In this document: one piece after another, positions 1 to 8,349 of the stretch | Layout: each line of letters begins with the position of its first letter | Position numbering within the stretch: the stretch's first letter is position 1 | DNA from: Anaerobiospirillum succiniciproducens DSM 6400 | GTDB lineage: Bacteria; Pseudomonadota; Gammaproteobacteria; Enterobacterales; Succinivibrionaceae | Direction of reading: 5' to 3' | DNA: 39,547 nt | NCBI RefSeq assembly: GCF_000482845.1 | Contig: NZ_AXWV01000038.1 | Coordinates: forward strand, 1-39,547 | The notes under the pieces: generated by a model | Told to the model about the DNA's origin: nothing | Database searches by the model: none | Seen by the model: the letters and a program-made list of their open reading frames with translations, nothing else | Translations under genes and position numbers: made by a program

Positions 1-23
1 TTTGCTTAACTTTTGGTCAAACA

Positions 24-53
24 TGCTGAAAATCAAGTTTGATAGTGTATAAT
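24..53 (+). promoter_or_regulatory. Candidate sigma-70 promoter ahead of the infA leader
   Basis: A perfect TATAAT lies at 48-53. No good -35 hexamer sits 16-18 bp upstream (TGCTGA at 24-29 is the nearest), so the call rests on the -10 box and on the long structured, ORF-free stretch that follows. If it is used, infA has a leader of about 460 nt. Confidence 0.4.
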
Positions 54-500
54 AGCCCCGGCTTTTTGGCGTTCAGGCCCACTTAGAGCTGTTATTTATG
101 AGCTTTTAACAAATAGGCGTAATTCTCCACCTATAACTTCAAGAGTTTAGGTGGCGATGTAAGCCTAAATATTTCTAAGATTAATATCATTAGAAAAGTA
201 TTCAAAAATGCTTCTGTAAAGAAGCTATTTGATAGCGGCTGCGTGTTTCAGCCGATATGGGTAACTTGTTAACCGTATGAGATTTGGCGCAACGGCGCCA
301 TGAAGCTCACGCCATAATCGTAAGATTTGGCAGGAGCAATTCACGGCTCAAAGATGGTAGCTGTTTATGGCGCAGTGCCAAGCAGCTTTGTATAGCAAAA
401 ACAGCTCATTGCTCAGACACAGCAGATCACAAGATTGCTCTGCAGGTGTTGTGACATCTGCTGCAAGGTGCTCAATGAGCATAACCTGAACACAGTTTTT
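54..500 (+). ncRNA. Hairpin-rich leader or independent structured RNA upstream of infA
   Basis: This stretch has no ORF but holds a row of local hairpins by eye: CCACCTA/TAGGTGG (127-133, 148-154), GCTTC/GAAGC near 210-225, CGGCTG/CAGCCG (236-254), TGGCGC/GCGCCA around an AACG loop (285-300), AGCTG/CAGCT enclosing GGC/GCC (359-386), and a nested stem at 404-480 built from GCTCATTG/CAATGAGC, CAGCAGAT/ATCTGCTG and CACAA/TTGTG. TTTAGG at 146-151 can also pair with CCTAAA at 163-168, competing with the first hairpin. It carries none of the motifs I know for tmRNA, RNase P RNA, 6S RNA or SRP RNA. It may be an infA 5' leader or a separate RNA. Other gaps in this window are also hairpin-rich, which lowers the weight of this evidence. 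Confidence 0.4.
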
Positions 501-520
501 CAAATCATTACAGTTTACTT

Positions 521-739
521 ATGGCAAAAGAAGAAAGTATCGAGATGCAGGGCACCGTTCTTGAAACCCTGCCAAACACCACCTTTAAAGTAGAGCTTGA
601 GAACGGCCACATCGTTATGGCCCACATTTCCGGTAAGATGCGTAAGAACTACATCCGTATCTTAACTGGCGACAAGGTAACCGTTCAAATCACTCCATAC
701 GATTTGACCAAGGGTCGTATTACCTTCCGCGCTCGCTAA
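521..739 (+). CDS. infA: Translation initiation factor IF-1
   Basis: IF-1 is a 72-residue single-domain (S1/OB-fold) protein that binds the 30S A site and supports IF-2 and IF-3 during initiation. The reading frame gives exactly 72 residues, the usual family length. It shows the expected core, including [11 protein letters not shown] near the N-terminus, [20 protein letters not shown] in the middle, and GDKVTV followed by DLTKGRI near the end. The ATG at 521 has no clear Shine-Dalgarno sequence just upstream (CAGTTTACTT precedes it). That is notable for a gene expected to be strongly expressed, and suggests that initiation depends on the long leader. A perfect inverted repeat follows the stop. 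The identification is very secure. Confidence 0.98.
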   Translation: MAKEESIEMQGTVLETLPNTTFKVELENGHIVMAHISGKMRKNYIRILTGDKVTVQITPYDLTKGRITFRAR

Positions 740-813
740 TCTTTAGCGCGAGCTGACAGCATGCCAAAGCTTTAGGCATCTGTCTAATCTGACATCATAA
801 TGTCACGACTGCA

Positions 814-841
814 GGGCATCTATAGCTTCATATAGATGCCC
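814..841 (+). terminator. Inverted repeat downstream of infA, probable terminator
   Basis: A perfect 11-bp stem (GGGCATCTATA at 814-824, TATAGATGCCC at 831-841) with a 6-nt loop lies about 75 bp after the infA stop. The T-run after it is poor (GCTGTGTTTC), so termination may be weak. Confidence 0.5.
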
Positions 842-1050
842 GCTGTGTTTCTGGGCACATTAAATCCATCTATCCTCCACTTCACCTGCCTCACTTGCAA
901 CAATACTAACCTCCAATAATCTCAAAAGAATCTCTAGGCTAGCGTAACCATACACTCAATTAACACCAAAGCCCCACGCTCGTATTGCATCTACAGCTGC
1001 AAATGTTTAGTTCCCTTCACAAGCCACACGCCACCAGTCTCAATGACTCT

Positions 1051-1175
1051 TGATCACAAGATTCCATTTTGTGATCGATTCAAGACCAGATCCTAAAATA
1101 GGCTCTTAATCACCATGCTGTGATCGATGAGCTCAAGAGCCTGAAAAACTGATCTTACTAACTTGCTTGTGATCA
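1051..1175. repeat. Cluster of TGTGATC inverted repeats
   Basis: GATCACAA (1052-1059) pairs with TTGTGATC (1069-1076). AGGCTCTT (1100-1107) pairs with AAGAGCCT (1135-1142), enclosing ATCAC (1109-1113) and GTGAT (1120-1124). A further TTGTGATC lies near 1167-1174. TGTGATC resembles a CRP half-site, but the halves here face outward relative to a CRP palindrome, so no regulator is assigned. Confidence 0.5.
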
Positions 1176-1185
1176 AACACTTAGC

Positions 1186-1250
1186 TTAGGTTAGGTTAGG
1201 TTAGGTTAGGTTAGGTTAGGTTAGGTTAGGTTAGGTTAGGTTAGGTTAGG
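1186..1250 (+). repeat. (TTAGG)13 perfect pentanucleotide array
   Basis: Thirteen uninterrupted copies of TTAGG run from 1186 to 1250, followed by TTA. The unit is identical to the arthropod telomere repeat, but the flanking DNA is ordinary for this window. An array this perfect is recent and should be prone to slippage. It lies in non-coding DNA, and no gene whose expression it would switch is apparent. Confidence 0.95.
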
Positions 1251-2233
1251 TTATTGCGGTAGCGGCCTCATCCGAACTCTGAAACAATGCATTTGTAAGC
1301 CCTTGATTGTTGTGGAAGTTGAGTTAGATGGTTGCTGCAGCTGCATGCTGATGGGCTATTAATTTGATGAAGGCTCGTGCAATCAGCAAAGGTTGAAGTT
1401 CAGGTGCTGCCGTTTGCTCAGGCATAGGCATAGGTTGAGACATTGACTAAGGCTGAGCCGAGGCACAGGCTGAGACTGAGGATGAACTGAGGCAGCAGCA
1501 GCGGCTGCCCGCTTTTGATTGCCAATGATGGCTACTTGAGTGAGATACCCCTGTATAAATATGACATATAAGCCATTTTGCAGGTACACGATGTCTTTAT
1601 GGAGATATTTTTCTAAAGTTTTGTATGATGCGTTGTCACTATACGAAACATGTTACATTCTATCGATGGTTTTGAGAGCATATATACACAAAGTTATTGA
1701 TATAAAGTTGGCATAAAAGAATCAAAACAAGGCCTCTTGTGAATTTTTTACAAAAAATATGTCGATTTTTACCAAGAGCACTTGTATACAAGAAAACACT
1801 AGATGTTATAAGGCTTTGCAGCAATTTCTAAAAGGTATGACAAGTAGCTGAAATTTTACAGTTTTACGCTTTAAACAGCTTATATATAGTCTTTATTAAA
1901 TTTTTGCACACCTAGATATAACGTGACAACGATCATAAATTTAGCTTGCAAGGCCGTTTTGATTTGGATACATTTGCATGTGTGTTTCGGGGCTAGAAAC
2001 AAATCTCCAAGCACAAAGCATCGCTAAGCGATAATGCTTAACTACTTATCTTAGTTGTCATAATTAGATGTGTGATTTTGACTTTAAAGACAACTATGAG
2101 TTGCTTCATGAAATCAGATAGCATCTGTTTTGTGTGATAACCAAAACTAAGCAAGGTAGATCTAGCATATTCTCATTGACGCTTAGTTAACTTGCTCAAG
2201 CAAGTAACTTATAGGCCTTTTGGGTTGTATAGC

Positions 2234-2362
2234 ATGATTAAAATGATCTCTGGTATCGTCATCACCTTGTCTTTCTTAGTTTGCGCATCTGTTGTTATTG
2301 CTAACCAACATCTGCTTAAAACTAATCCTGACGTTACTGAAGATCATCATATCTCTAACTAA
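2234..2362 (+). CDS. Possible small membrane or exported peptide, 42 residues
   Basis: An ATG at 2234 opens a 42-codon frame ending at TAA 2360-2362. The peptide starts MIKMISGIVITLSFLVCASV, a hydrophobic segment of roughly 20 residues after one lysine, and ends in a short polar, acidic and histidine-containing tail (EDHHISN). It could be a single-pass membrane peptide or an uncleaved signal-like sequence. There is no clear Shine-Dalgarno sequence, and I do not recognise a family. The coherent hydrophobic-then-polar layout is the only support, so chance remains possible. Confidence 0.4.
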   Translation: MIKMISGIVITLSFLVCASVVIANQHLLKTNPDVTEDHHISN

Positions 2363-3532
2363 TCTTTCCCCCAAACCATCGCCTCGAGCTAAGTTTTACC
2401 TCTAACAGCTAGCTCCAATCTATAAGCCCTAGCCTCAAGCTAGCGGCTTGTACGAACCTCAAAATCCCTCCTCTGCTAGCATCTTATAGCTACCTTGGCA
2501 TCGTGCCCAACTATCTTTTGCTACCTTGGCATCGTGCCCATGTCTAACTTTAGCTACTTAAGCCTCAATCTAAGTCATTTTTAGCTTCCTTAGCTCCAAC
2601 TTAAGACTATCTTTAACACCTTAACTGAGCCTACTGAGGATGCATTTGCTGTTGTATTTGCGTTTGCCTTTGTATTTCCTTTAGCTTTGAGCGCTGCTAA
2701 TTACACTCGTTTAGCACCTTGCATATTTGCATCATTGTTTACTAATAAATTGCGTTTGAGCTGATGCACTTAGGCGTGTTTTTTTGTTAGTTGCATCTTT
2801 GGTTTTGCTTAGGCCTTTTAAGTTAGTTTTAACTAATCAAACATCGATAGGTTTATGTGTTTGACTCGCACAAAAAACTACCGTTTTTAACAACTTGTAT
2901 ACTAGTTGACATGGTGCATATTTAAGCTATAATTACGCGCCTTTATCAATTTGTTTGTGCAGAATAATTAAGATTCACATGCTTTTAAATCGGTATTTGC
3001 ATAGTGCAATGCAAGATACGGATGGTTGCTTCAAGATAGGCTAGAGTGGTCATTCAAAGCTTTTGGTGCTCTGTACAACATCTTTCAAGGTGTTGATGAT
3101 CTCGTGTCATCAAAAACCGCCTTTGGGCAAATGAGTCTTACAAAAATCCTGGCAAGCAAGACTCAATCTGAAATTAAAATGTATTACAACTCGCAAAAAA
3201 CACAGCTATGACCTACAGTGCGCTATAGTTTTTGACGCCGTAATGCTATGCTATTGCTTATTGCGTGGCTGATGGTAAGTCATTTAGCTACATCTGAATG
3301 TCTAACGCTTGTCTTACTGAGTTTGTTCTGTGTATGTGCTGATACACTAACCTCAAAGGCGTTTTTTATAAGAGCAGAGTATCTTAAAGCTAAGAACGTG
3401 TAATTAGCTAAGTGCTTACATAAGTTCTTTTCCAATACTTTTGCTCAACCAAAAGTTTATTGTAGTTAGCTAGCTCGATGCATTTTTAAAGTTAGCTTGC
3501 TTACAGTGAGTGATACCTAGTTAAACCATCAT
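2363..3532. other. Gap between the small peptide and the 774-residue gene
   Basis: This gap contains a two-copy direct repeat of about 21 bp (GCTACCTTGGCATCGTGCCC, near 2489 and 2520, offset 31 bp) and a near-consensus promoter at 2906-2933, then about 600 nt before the next gene. A 61-codon frame at 3026-3211 with a TTG start lies just after the promoter. It has no good ribosome binding site or recognisable family and is not called as a gene. Confidence 0.5.
2906..2933 (+). promoter_or_regulatory. Near-consensus sigma-70 promoter
   Basis: TTGACA (2906-2911) and TATAAT (2928-2933) are both perfect hexamers separated by 16 bp, so transcription should start near 2940. The first confident downstream gene starts at 3533, leaving a leader of nearly 600 nt. 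The promoter could serve that gene or a short transcript across 2940-3230. Confidence 0.7.
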
Positions 3533-5857
3533 ATGCAAACTAAACCTGCTTTGCTGTTTGGTAAGCTTGCGCTTGCCTCAGCTCGTATCTGTCAGAAGGC
3601 CATCTCCTTCTCTGTCAGTTTTGGCAGGGCTAGTTTTTTGCGCTCTGAGCACAATGCTATTGAGTCACTTAACTATCATTTACAAGAATCACTCAATGCA
3701 CAAGCCGAGGCTTTACTAAGCGCATCTTATCAAGATGATAGAGCTGTACGTTCAGAGCAATCAGATATTGCTCCTTTACACCTTAGCAGCCTCTCTTTTG
3801 AGCTCGCCTCACGGTTGCAGCACAATGAAAATGCAAAAGCTCCTTTATATACCGAAGTTACCATCTATGATCATGATGATTATGCTCATAGGAGTTTTTG
3901 GTCCTTTGGTGCGGCTTTAAGTGCTTGTACTGCCTTCATTCTTTCTTTAGCTGCCGCAAATACCTCAATAGCTGCACCTCATGATATGAGTAATGCAAAG
4001 GGTGCTGACGCTCCTGTCGATCAGTACCTCATCGGCAGCTCTGCGATCTTAAAAAATGGACCAAGTCTTGAGGTTGAAAGAAGTCTTCTAACAACCCATG
4101 AGCAAATGGTTAAGCATTATGCAGATAACTATGTCAGCATGATGCAAAAGAAGCAGCCAGCTAATAAGACTGAACCTTGCACCATTACCGCTGACGCCCT
4201 TGATCGTGTTTTAAAACCAAATTCTATGGTGTTCTGGGAAGGTAACTGCGCCGATGGCAAAGCAGATGGCTTTGGTCGAGCCTATGTAGTTACTGGCGGT
4301 CGTATTGTTTTTGAGATGCTGACCAATCTGCACTCTGATGATCCGCTGTACAACACCATCTACTACATTAAGAACTCTGAGCTAGAGTCATCTACTCAGT
4401 ACTTCTATGGTCGCTCTGTACGTATTCAAAGCTCTGGTCTTATAATTACACATACCAAGCTCAACAATGACCTTACTGTCGGCATGCAGATGTCGGACAA
4501 GGCCAATTTGATTACATACCAAAAGGATACCTCCTTAAAGGAACCATACATCCTTAATATTAAGGACTATGGTAACTACGCTCACTTTATCCACGATCTC
4601 TCTGAAACCCCATACCCAACCTTAAGCATGTCCTATCGTCTGCTCGATAGACGCAGTGGTTACAATGTGGGCTATCAATTTACAGGACGTAAGTCTGGCA
4701 TGCTTAGCGGCAAGTTCACCGATGAACAAGGCCATGAAAAGAGCGTTACCATTCCTAACGATGTTATTGATCGTGTAAAAGAAATCGCTGATGAAGTGGA
4801 TATCAACGTTGAGAACACTCTTTCTGACGTCATTGACTCAATGAAGGTATTCAACGCTTACAAAGAGGCCGTGTGCGATCCTGCCTTTGACAACAATCTT
4901 TGTAAGAAGATGCGCTGCAAGGATATCTGTGATCTTAAAACCTACATCACCCCAGACGATTCTCGCGTCAAGGAGATGCTGGTGCGTTTAGTTAAGCATC
5001 ACAATGGCCGCCCACTGTATGCATATTTAAGCTCAGCTAAAAGTGCTGAGGCATCTGAAAACCAAGGTGCACAATCAGCCGCTCCTGGCATTGTGGATAA
5101 GGACTCCTCCATTGTTGCCAACACTATTTCTGGCTATAACAATGGCACCACTACTCAGCAGCACGGAACAGCTGCTGATTTAGACTTCGTACCTTCATCA
5201 GAAAAAGCCAAGCAAGAAGGCATCTTGCACAATAATTTATATCCACGTCAGCTCACCGAGGAGCAGATGAAGGCTAAAGTACGTGATGCGCAAGCCGTGG
5301 CAGATGCTTACCAGGCTGCAGCACAACGTGCATCTAATGAGGACATTACTAAGCGCTTAGAAGCTATCTTTGGCAAAGATGATGCTGCTATCCCGAATGC
5401 TAATGCCACAGCTTCTGAGGCATCTAAGCCTAGCTTTGGTAACAATGAATTTGGCTATGGCGATAATGATACTTATCGTCCTGAGAATACACCTCTAGTA
5501 GGCGCACATAACGCTCCAAAAGAAGAGCCACTGTATCAGGCTAAAGGCCCATCTTTAGCTCCACGTAGCTACAGTGCCCCTGATCCAAACTCTAAAGAGC
5601 GTCAGCGCTTAAGAGAGGCTCATCAAACTATCGATCCAAAGCTTAGTGCGCACGATCAAAAGTTTAAGGCACAGCAACAAGAGCTCATCGAGCAGCAGCG
5701 TCTAGAGCATCAACGTGAGATCGATACAGCGAAGGCACGTGCCTTAGAGCAGCTTAAACGCGATCGTGAGCGACGCGAGGCTATCTTAGAGACCTCACGC
5801 CCACGCATGTCTCAAGAAGACCAAAATCTCCCAGTAGACTTAAGCTCTGGCGAATAA
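3533..5857 (+). CDS. Unrecognised 774-residue envelope protein with MORN-like segment and coiled-coil tail
   Basis: I do not recognise this family. Visible layout: an N-terminal 120 residues of mixed composition; a hydrophobic stretch at about 122-147 ending near an Ala-rich site (SIAAPH), which reads as a signal anchor or internal export signal; and a region at 233-260 reading VFWEGNC then DGKADGFGRAY, which resembles a MORN-type Gly/aromatic motif. A globular, beta-rich-looking region runs to about 420, followed by a cysteine cluster (CDPAF, LCKKMRCKDIC) near 450-470. The C-terminal 280 residues are polar and low complexity and end in a Gln/Arg/Glu-rich predicted coiled coil. Topology is probably type II, with the bulk outside the cytoplasm. 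The ATG at 3533 lacks a clear ribosome binding site, so the true start could lie further in. The promoter at 2906-2933 is the likely driver. Confidence 0.8.
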   Translation: MQTKPALLFGKLALASARICQKAISFSVSFGRASFLRSEHNAIESLNYHLQESLNAQAEALLSASYQDDRAVRSEQSDIAPLHLSSLSFELASRLQHNENAKAPLYTEVTIYDHDDYAHRSFWSFGAALSACTAFILSLAAANTSIAAPHDMSNAKGADAPVDQYLIGSSAILKNGPSLEVERSLLTTHEQMVKHYADNYVSMMQKKQPANKTEPCTITADALDRVLKPNSMVFWEGNCADGKADGFGRAYVVTGGRIVFEMLTNLHSDDPLYNTIYYIKNSELESSTQYFYGRSVRIQSSGLIITHTKLNNDLTVGMQMSDKANLITYQKDTSLKEPYILNIKDYGNYAHFIHDLSETPYPTLSMSYRLLDRRSGYNVGYQFTGRKSGMLSGKFTDEQGHEKSVTIPNDVIDRVKEIADEVDINVENTLSDVIDSMKVFNAYKEAVCDPAFDNNLCKKMRCKDICDLKTYITPDDSRVKEMLVRLVKHHNGRPLYAYLSSAKSAEASENQGAQSAAPGIVDKDSSIVANTISGYNNGTTTQQHGTAADLDFVPSSEKAKQEGILHNNLYPRQLTEEQMKAKVRDAQAVADAYQAAAQRASNEDITKRLEAIFGKDDAAIPNANATASEASKPSFGNNEFGYGDNDTYRPENTPLVGAHNAPKEEPLYQAKGPSLAPRSYSAPDPNSKERQRLREAHQTIDPKLSAHDQKFKAQQQELIEQQRLEHQREIDTAKARALEQLKRDRERREAILETSRPRMSQEDQNLPVDLSSGE

Positions 5858-6237
5858 GTCCTACCCCTCTTTAATGCGGCATGCCCTCCAATCGGCATGT
5901 CGCTAAATCCCAATGTAGCCTAATTTCCATGCGGCAAAATCCACATGCCGCCACCAAATCCCATCTCATAGGCTTTTAGACTGATTGCTTGCGCTTGGTT
6001 TGATGGTCTCCATATTGCTCAGCCTACTGTCTTATTTTTGTGCACAATAGCGTCTAAAGCGCCTAGAAAGCACCTTAGTTGTGCATAAATGCTGACTAAT
6101 GTCATAGCTTCACAGACTTTTTCGCTTTTTCTGTGCAAAGACACTTTCTTAGTTTACGATTAATGGGATCTGCATAGACCTCGTAGCCTATGCATAGCCT
6201 ATTTTATGGCTTAGTTAATTTTTATTGAGGATTGAGC
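5858..6237. other. Gap before icd with inverted GGCATG repeats
   Basis: GCGGCATG (5876-5883) and CATGCCGC (5944-5951) form an inverted repeat around further GGCATG and CATGCGGC copies. This may end transcription of the upstream gene. No other gene or clear promoter is seen. Confidence 0.45.
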
Positions 6238-7494
6238 ATGAGCTTTGAAAGTAAAGTAGTTGTTCCTGCAGGTGAGAAGATTCAACTTGATGCAGGCGGC
6301 AAGCTGCAGGTACCGAATAACCCAATCATTCCGTTCATCCGTGGTGACGGTATCGGTGCAGACATCACTCCTGTTATGCATGAGGTGGTAAATACTGCAG
6401 TTGAGAAAGCTTATGCTGGCTCTAAAAAGATTTCTTGGATGGAAATCTACGCAGGCGGCCGTTCATGCGAAGTTTATGGCGAGAATGTGTACCTGCCTGA
6501 TGAGACCATGGAGTTTATCAAAGACTACCATGTTGCCATCAAGGGCCCTTTAACCACTCCAGTTGGTGGTGGCATTCGTTCATTAAACGTTGCCATGCGC
6601 CAAGGCTTAGATTTATACATCTGCCTGCGTCCAGTACGCTACTTCAAGGGCACTCCAAGCCCAGTTAAGCAGCCAGAGCTTACCAATACCATTATCTTCC
6701 GTGAGAACGCAGAAGATATTTACGCTGGTATCGAGTGGGACGCAGATACTGATGAGGTAAAGAAGGTCATCAACTTCCTGCAAAACGATATGGGCGTGAA
6801 GAAGCTGCGCTTTACTGAGCACTGCGCTATTGGTATCAAGCCAATGAGTAAGCCAGGTACTGAGCGTTTAATCCGCGCTGCAGTTGAATACGCTATCGAG
6901 CACGATCGCAAGAGCGTAACCATCGTTCACAAGGGCAACATCATGAAGTTCACTGAGGGTGGCTTCAAGAGATGGGGTTACGAGCTTGTTGAGCGTGAGT
7001 ACGGTGCCAAGGCTGATGACAAGGGCGTGGTTTCATTCATCAATCCAAAGACCAACAACCGTATCGTAGTTAAGGATTGCATTGCTGATGCATTCTTACA
7101 AAACATCCTGCTCTACCCAGCAGACTACGATGTGGTTGCCTCCATGAACTTAAACGGTGATTACATCTCTGATGCATTAGCCGCTATCGTTGGTGGTATC
7201 GGTATTGCTCCAGGTGCCAACATTGGTACTGAGGCTGCGATCTTCGAGGCTACCCACGGCACCGCTCCAACCATCGCTGGTAAGGGCCTTGCAAACCCAG
7301 GTTCTATCATCCTCTCAGCTGAGCTCATGCTTCGTCACTTAGGCTGGAATGAGGCTGCTGATCTCATAGTTAAGGGTATGGAAGGTGCAATTAGCGCTGG
7401 CCGCGTCACCTCTGACTTTGCAGCTCAAATGCCTAACGCTACCCAAGTATCTACTCAAGAATTTGGTAAGGCTATTATTCAGGCTATGGCCTAA
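6238..7494 (+). CDS. icd: NADP-dependent isocitrate dehydrogenase
   Basis: Icd converts isocitrate to 2-oxoglutarate and CO2 with reduction of NADP+, in the TCA cycle in the cytoplasm. The product of 418 residues is close to E. coli Icd (416). The substrate-binding segment [15 protein letters not shown] is intact, with Ser115 at the position phosphorylated by AceK in enterobacteria. The TRP-free [12 protein letters not shown] stretch and the C-terminal [19 protein letters not shown] segment are also typical. I chose ATG 6238, which has GAGG at 6227-6230 spaced 7 nt away. A TTG at 6232 would add two residues but sits almost on top of that ribosome binding site. A strong hairpin follows the gene. 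In E. coli icd is also next to the nudJ-mnmA-hflD-purB block, but divergent from it; here it points the same way. Confidence 0.97.
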   Translation: MSFESKVVVPAGEKIQLDAGGKLQVPNNPIIPFIRGDGIGADITPVMHEVVNTAVEKAYAGSKKISWMEIYAGGRSCEVYGENVYLPDETMEFIKDYHVAIKGPLTTPVGGGIRSLNVAMRQGLDLYICLRPVRYFKGTPSPVKQPELTNTIIFRENAEDIYAGIEWDADTDEVKKVINFLQNDMGVKKLRFTEHCAIGIKPMSKPGTERLIRAAVEYAIEHDRKSVTIVHKGNIMKFTEGGFKRWGYELVEREYGAKADDKGVVSFINPKTNNRIVVKDCIADAFLQNILLYPADYDVVASMNLNGDYISDALAAIVGGIGIAPGANIGTEAAIFEATHGTAPTIAGKGLANPGSIILSAELMLRHLGWNEAADLIVKGMEGAISAGRVTSDFAAQMPNATQVSTQEFGKAIIQAMA

Positions 7495-7575
7495 GCCACA
7501 ACGGCAAACTACTATCTTGCTTAGCGCAAGGCGCTAAACAAGATCCCTAGTCCGCCCCATTGCGGCGTGCCCTTT

Positions 7576-7630
7576 AAGGCAAGATCATGATCCTAGCTAA
7601 CCTAGGATGCGTGATCTTGCCTTTTGCATT
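7576..7630 (+). terminator. Intrinsic terminator of icd
   Basis: AAGGCAAGATCA pairs with TGATCTTGCCTT, and the inner GATCCTAG pairs with CTAGGATG, making a long stem centred near 7600. TTTTGCATTTTTT follows. Confidence 0.75.
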
Positions 7631-8062
7631 TTTTAAGCACCACACCCTAAGCACATATCTTAAGAGCAATTTACAGCTGATTCCTTGTAATTTCGGCCTC
7701 TAGCGAGAGTAGTTAAGACAGTTTTTATCATTAAGCTAGCGAATCACCTTTTATGTTTGGGTGCAATGACGTTTAGGCTGTTTAAAGGCTATGTGCTTAA
7801 TTATATGCATGCACCAAGATTAAGATAAGGCTGCTGCTAGAAGTCTCGCGGCTATCAAAATTACTCTGCTTTTGATAAAATTACGGGTTTTGTGAAGTAA
7901 TTGTGCTGATTTTTGACTCGCTTTATGTTGCAGTAAGCTGCAAGCAGTCATGATCTTTTTTAGCAGCATTACTCCATCACCACCTGCTACTCTAGGCTTG
8001 AGCCTAAGTGCAAACAGGTACCCAATTAATACTAATAACCCCATCTATTGGCCGCATCTAGA

Positions 8063-8244
8063 CTAAGATCGCAGCAGACAAAAGATCGCTATTGTTATGC
8101 GCTAAGATCGCAGCAAACAAAAGATCACTAGTGTTATGCGCTAAGATCGCAGTAGACAACAGATCGCTATTGTTATGCGCTAAGATCGCAGTAGACAAAA
8201 GATCACTGGCTTTATGCGTTAAGATCGCAGTAGACAAAAGATCG
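8063..8244 (+). repeat. 39-bp tandem repeat, four full copies and one partial
   Basis: Copies start at 8063, 8102, 8141, 8180 and 8219 with a constant 39-bp period. Each begins TAAGATCGCAG and contains two GATC sites; the copies differ by a few substitutions. The unit is 13 codons long, so the minus strand stays open and encodes a repeating DLLSTAILAHNNS-like peptide. The substitutions between copies change residues, which argues against a conserved coding role. Confidence 0.9.
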
Positions 8245-8314
8245 TAGATGAGCAAAGGCATAAGCTTGTCTTTGCATCAGCACTGCAGTCGATTTGTTTA
8301 TTGATTGCTAGGCT

Positions 8315-8332
8315 TTTAGGTTTAGGTTTAGG
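8315..8332 (+). repeat. (TTTAGG)3 next to the nudJ ribosome binding site
   Basis: Three copies of TTTAGG lie 17 bp upstream of the nudJ start codon, followed by TTTTTC and then the GAGG ribosome binding site at 8341-8344. The unit is close to that of the TTAGG array at 1186. Confidence 0.8.
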
Positions 8333-8349
8333 TTTTTCAAGAGGCATGT

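Larger units (their letters stand above)
842..2233. other. Long non-coding gap after infA
   Basis: No convincing gene is seen in this 1.4 kb. A 68-codon minus-strand frame at 1383-1589 is low complexity and not credible. The gap holds hairpins built on TGTGATC (1051-1175), the TTAGG array, and a purine-biased low-complexity stretch near 1395-1510 rich in AGGCATAGG and CTGAGG words. The rest is AT-rich DNA without recognisable structure. Confidence 0.6.
7631..8349. other. icd-nudJ gap occupied by repeats instead of rluE
   Basis: About 720 bp without a credible gene. Two minus-strand frames (7820-8044, 8058-8261) lack ribosome binding sites and recognisable content, and the second is just the translation of the tandem repeat. 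E. coli carries rluE in this position; no RluE-like frame is present here. Confidence 0.55.

Noticed and set aside
54..500. tmRNA, RNase P RNA, 6S RNA or SRP RNA
   Set aside because: None of the conserved sequence motifs I know for those RNAs is present; only secondary-structure potential is seen.
1051..1076. CRP binding site
   Set aside because: The TGTGA and TCACA half-sites face outward and are too far apart for the CRP palindrome.
1383..1589. 68-codon minus-strand frame
   Set aside because: Low-complexity, purine-rich DNA gives the frame; no ribosome binding site and no recognisable protein features.
3026..3211. 61-codon plus-strand frame just after the strong promoter
   Set aside because: TTG start without a spaced ribosome binding site and no family; kept only as a remark because the promoter is close.
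8063..8244. Possible CRISPR array
   Set aside because: The 39-bp units are contiguous, with no unique spacers between them; it is a simple tandem repeat. The same holds for the arrays at 13990, 17658, 22365, 23895 and 33290.
7820..8261. Two minus-strand frames (74 and 67 codons) in the icd-nudJ gap
   Set aside because: The second is the translation of the 39-bp repeat, with copy differences that change residues; the first has no supporting signal.
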